From NCBI GenBank assembly GCA_017308345.1, contig JAFKFE010000376.1, positions 1 to 6,237 of the forward strand: a DNA stretch of 6,237 bases. The letters run 5' to 3'. Below, in pieces: positions 5,755 through 6,237 of this stretch; position 1 is the first letter of the stretch, and each line of letters starts with the position of its first letter. This stretch comes from Alphaproteobacteria bacterium (lineage in GTDB: Bacteria > Pseudomonadota > Alphaproteobacteria > Rhizobiales > Rhizobiaceae). The translations under genes and the position numbers were made by a program. The notes beneath the pieces are model-generated. The model searched no databases. It was not told the DNA's origin and saw only the letters and a program-made list of their open reading frames with translations.

Positions 5755-5771
5755 TTCAAGGGAATGGATCA

Positions 5772-6237
5772 ATGGCAGAACGAAAGTGTCCGCTGCTGTT
5801 CGGCGCGATCGCCGACGACTTGACCGGCGGGTCCGAACTGGCGGCCATGCTGGTGGCGCGCGGCGTGCCGACGAGTTTCGCGACCAGCATCGAGGCGGAC
5901 ATCCCCGCGGGCTCGCTCGCGCATGTGATCGCGCTGAAGACGCGCGTGATACCGGCGCGGGATGCGGTTGATCTCGCCTTGAGGGCCGCGGGGCGGCTGC
6001 TGTCGGTGGGCTGCGATCAGATCTTCTTCAAATACTGCGCGACCTTCGATTCCACGCCGGCTGGAAACATCGGCCCATGCGCCGAGGCGCTGGCGGATCT
6101 GCTCGGCGCGAAAATGGTCCTGTTCTGCCCGGCTCTCTGCGAGACGCAGCGGACGGTGTTTCAGGGTTATATGTTCGGCGGCTCGCAGATCCTGGCGGAG
6201 TCGCCCAAGCGGTTCGACCCGCTGACGCCGATGCCGC
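5772..6237 (+). CDS. otnK: Four-carbon acid sugar kinase (OtnK-like, DUF1537), N-terminal part
   Basis: The first 155 codons of an expected 420 or so are in the window; the frame is open to the end. The N-terminal substrate-binding domain shows GAIADDLTGGSELA (11-24), the family's ADD-TG motif, then FFKYCATFDSTPAGNIGP (85-102), the conserved KYC-TFDST-GNIGP signature. FCPALCETQRTVFQGYMFGG (118-137) matches the PA-ET-RTV-QG motif, and DPLTPM (149-154) the HPLTPM motif. Known members phosphorylate 3-oxo-tetronates or related acid sugars with ATP before decarboxylation or isomerisation. The start ATG 5772 follows AAGGGA eight bases away; an ATG at 5764 is in another frame. The gene probably shares a transcript with the AroE-like dehydrogenase, with a hairpin between them. 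Family membership is sure; whether the substrate is 3-oxo-tetronate is inferred, so the symbol is tentative. Confidence 0.9.
   Translation, partial: MAERKCPLLFGAIADDLTGGSELAAMLVARGVPTSFATSIEADIPAGSLAHVIALKTRVIPARDAVDLALRAAGRLLSVGCDQIFFKYCATFDSTPAGNIGPCAEALADLLGAKMVLFCPALCETQRTVFQGYMFGGSQILAESPKRFDPLTPMP

Overview
The window is GC-rich, with strongly GC-biased third codon positions. The proteins resemble those of alphaproteobacteria, most likely a Hyphomicrobiales (rhizobial-type) soil or plant-associated bacterium. This placement is inferred from composition and gene types, not from a marker gene. I see no rRNA, tRNA, CRISPR array, insertion sequence or phage gene. It looks like an accessory catabolic and regulatory region.

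Layout from left to right. (1) Minus strand, 1-124: the N-terminus of a Tat-exported protein that leaves the window. Upstream of it on the same strand is a small putative secreted protein with three cysteines (207-545). (2) Minus strand, 620-1132: an FMN/FAD reductase of the NtaB/HpaC type. It is divergent across 271 bp from a LysR-family regulator (1404-2372, plus), the classic arrangement of a LysR protein and its target. (3) Plus strand, 2535-3212: a TetR-family regulator. (4) Minus strand, 3320-4636: an NtaA/SnaA/DszA-type flavin-dependent monooxygenase, convergent with the TetR gene. (5) Plus strand, 4910-5710: a shikimate-dehydrogenase-like oxidoreductase, then after 61 bp the N-terminal third of a four-carbon acid sugar kinase (OtnK/DUF1537 family), cut by the window end.

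How the genes may work together. The reductase at 620-1132 and the monooxygenase at 3320-4636 are the two halves of a typical two-component flavin monooxygenase: the reductase supplies reduced flavin and the oxygenase oxidises a small substrate, often an amine, sulfur compound or xenobiotic. Here the halves are separated by two regulators, suggesting that both promoters are controlled together. The AroE-like dehydrogenase plus acid sugar kinase looks like the start of a sugar-acid catabolic operon. In known pathways an acid sugar is oxidised to a 3-oxo acid and then phosphorylated. Here a shikimate-dehydrogenase-fold enzyme, lacking the serines that bind the shikimate carboxylate, stands where the oxidising enzyme would be expected.

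The two divergent intergenic regions (1133-1403 and 4637-4909) carry several short palindromes that could be operators. The gap between the dehydrogenase and the kinase holds a strong hairpin with a competing alternative fold. These regulatory points are read by eye and remain tentative.
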